64,000 nucleotides of DNA, taken from Bactrocera neohumeralis. Its lineage: Eukaryota; Arthropoda; Insecta; Diptera; Tephritidae. Below are positions 63,785 to 64,000 of this stretch, piece by piece. Made by a program: the position numbers and the translations under genes. The stretch spans positions 34,262,839-34,326,838 of the forward strand of contig NC_065919.1 of NCBI RefSeq assembly GCF_024586455.1, written 5' to 3'. The notes under the pieces were generated by a model, which was given only the letters and a program-made list of their open reading frames with translations, did not search any database and was not told the DNA's origin. Each line of letters starts with the position of its first letter. Position 1 is the stretch's first letter.

Positions 63785-64000
63785 AGCTAAGCTTTTGGTT
63801 ATTCAAAAACCAAAAAAATATAATTTTTTAGCGGATCTGCATTGGGGCAGCGTTACCGCGTAGCTTTATTGGAGTAATCAAACTGAAACTTAGCTGAACC
63901 AAATTACAATATTTGTACTTAATTCTAAACTAAATAAATATCCGTGGGGTGATTCGTTTCCACGAACCTTATTCTACACAACAGGTAGTGCAGACGCTGA
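63785..64000 (-). repeat. Errantivirus-type LTR, partial, runs off right edge
   Basis: The minus strand reads like the LTR of 25111-25403: TCAGCGTCTGCACTACCTGT, GTGGAAACGAATCACCCC, CAATAAAGCTACGCGGTAAC and the end AACCAAAAGCTTAGCT. Next to the end is TATA (63781-63784). It is clearly diverged from the other LTR, so it belongs to a related subfamily. It may be a 3' LTR or a solo LTR; the rest is outside the window. Confidence 0.85.

Noticed and set aside
1..64000. tRNA or rRNA genes
   Set aside because: I saw no sequence with tRNA box A/B spacing plus cloverleaf or any rRNA core motif; only tRNA-complementary primer sites of LTR elements.

Overview
The window is a dense transposable-element island from an insect nuclear genome, most likely a fly and plausibly a tephritid fruit fly. 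The evidence is AT-rich spacers full of CATACATATGTATG-type microsatellites, errantivirus-like LTR elements with an env region, a DD41D Tc1/mariner element of the type first known from Ceratitis rosa, a CsRn1-type LTR element, R1-clade retrotransposons, and GT-AG introns inside transposon genes. I found no host gene, tRNA, rRNA or CRISPR array. The species call is inference.

Left part (1-25,110): an R1-clade ORF1 fragment; a 484-bp TA-flanked MITE; a 5'-truncated Ty3/Gypsy element on the minus strand (about 3,330-6,900) next to a transposase fragment (6,923-7,560); a second R1-clade ORF1 fragment; a decayed CsRn1-like LTR element with CATA target duplication (9,143-13,446); a TIR transposon of unassigned superfamily (13,504-17,945) with a piggyBac-like element inside it (15,312-17,763); a MITE inside a MITE (18,026-18,667); a 5'-truncated errantivirus-like element on the minus strand (about 19,005-22,925); and Tc1 and dispersed-repeat debris.

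Middle part (25,111-50,660): a full-length errantivirus-like element (25,111-31,779; LTRs of 293 bp with three differences; TATA target duplication); a PIF/Harbinger element (32,746-37,104; TAA duplication) with an intact-looking four-exon Myb/SANT-like gene and a nuclease gene split by a DD41D mariner (33,375-34,679); mariner and Helitron relics; and a 9.6-kb piggyBac-like element (40,815-50,418) whose transposase gene is interrupted by a Ty3/Gypsy element (42,476-47,671; TTTGT duplication) with a SAP-like motif at the N-terminus of Gag, and by a Tc1-like DD34E element (48,124-49,763) with IR/DR-type ends.

Right part (51,451-63,775): a 12.3-kb composite bounded by inverted repeats of about 602 bp, with 34-36-bp subterminal repeats. 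It carries an intact-looking six-exon gene for a 263-residue coiled-coil plus DUF4806-like protein (minus strand) and a truncated transposase (plus strand), arranged head to head. An R1-clade retrotransposon with a 13-bp target duplication and a poly(A) tail (55,505-59,550), an errantivirus-like 5' LTR plus leader (62,358-62,960), a gag-like frame and hairpin repeats lie inside. The inverted repeats seem originally to have extended through the DUF4806 gene. The window ends in another errantivirus-type LTR (63,785 to the edge).

The elements relate mainly by nesting order. Most reading frames are broken by one or a few stops or frameshifts. The most intact are the Myb-like gene, the DUF4806-like gene, the Tc1 DD34E transposase (one N-terminal frameshift) and the DD41D transposase (one frameshift). 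All family assignments come from reading motifs by eye; no database search was run.
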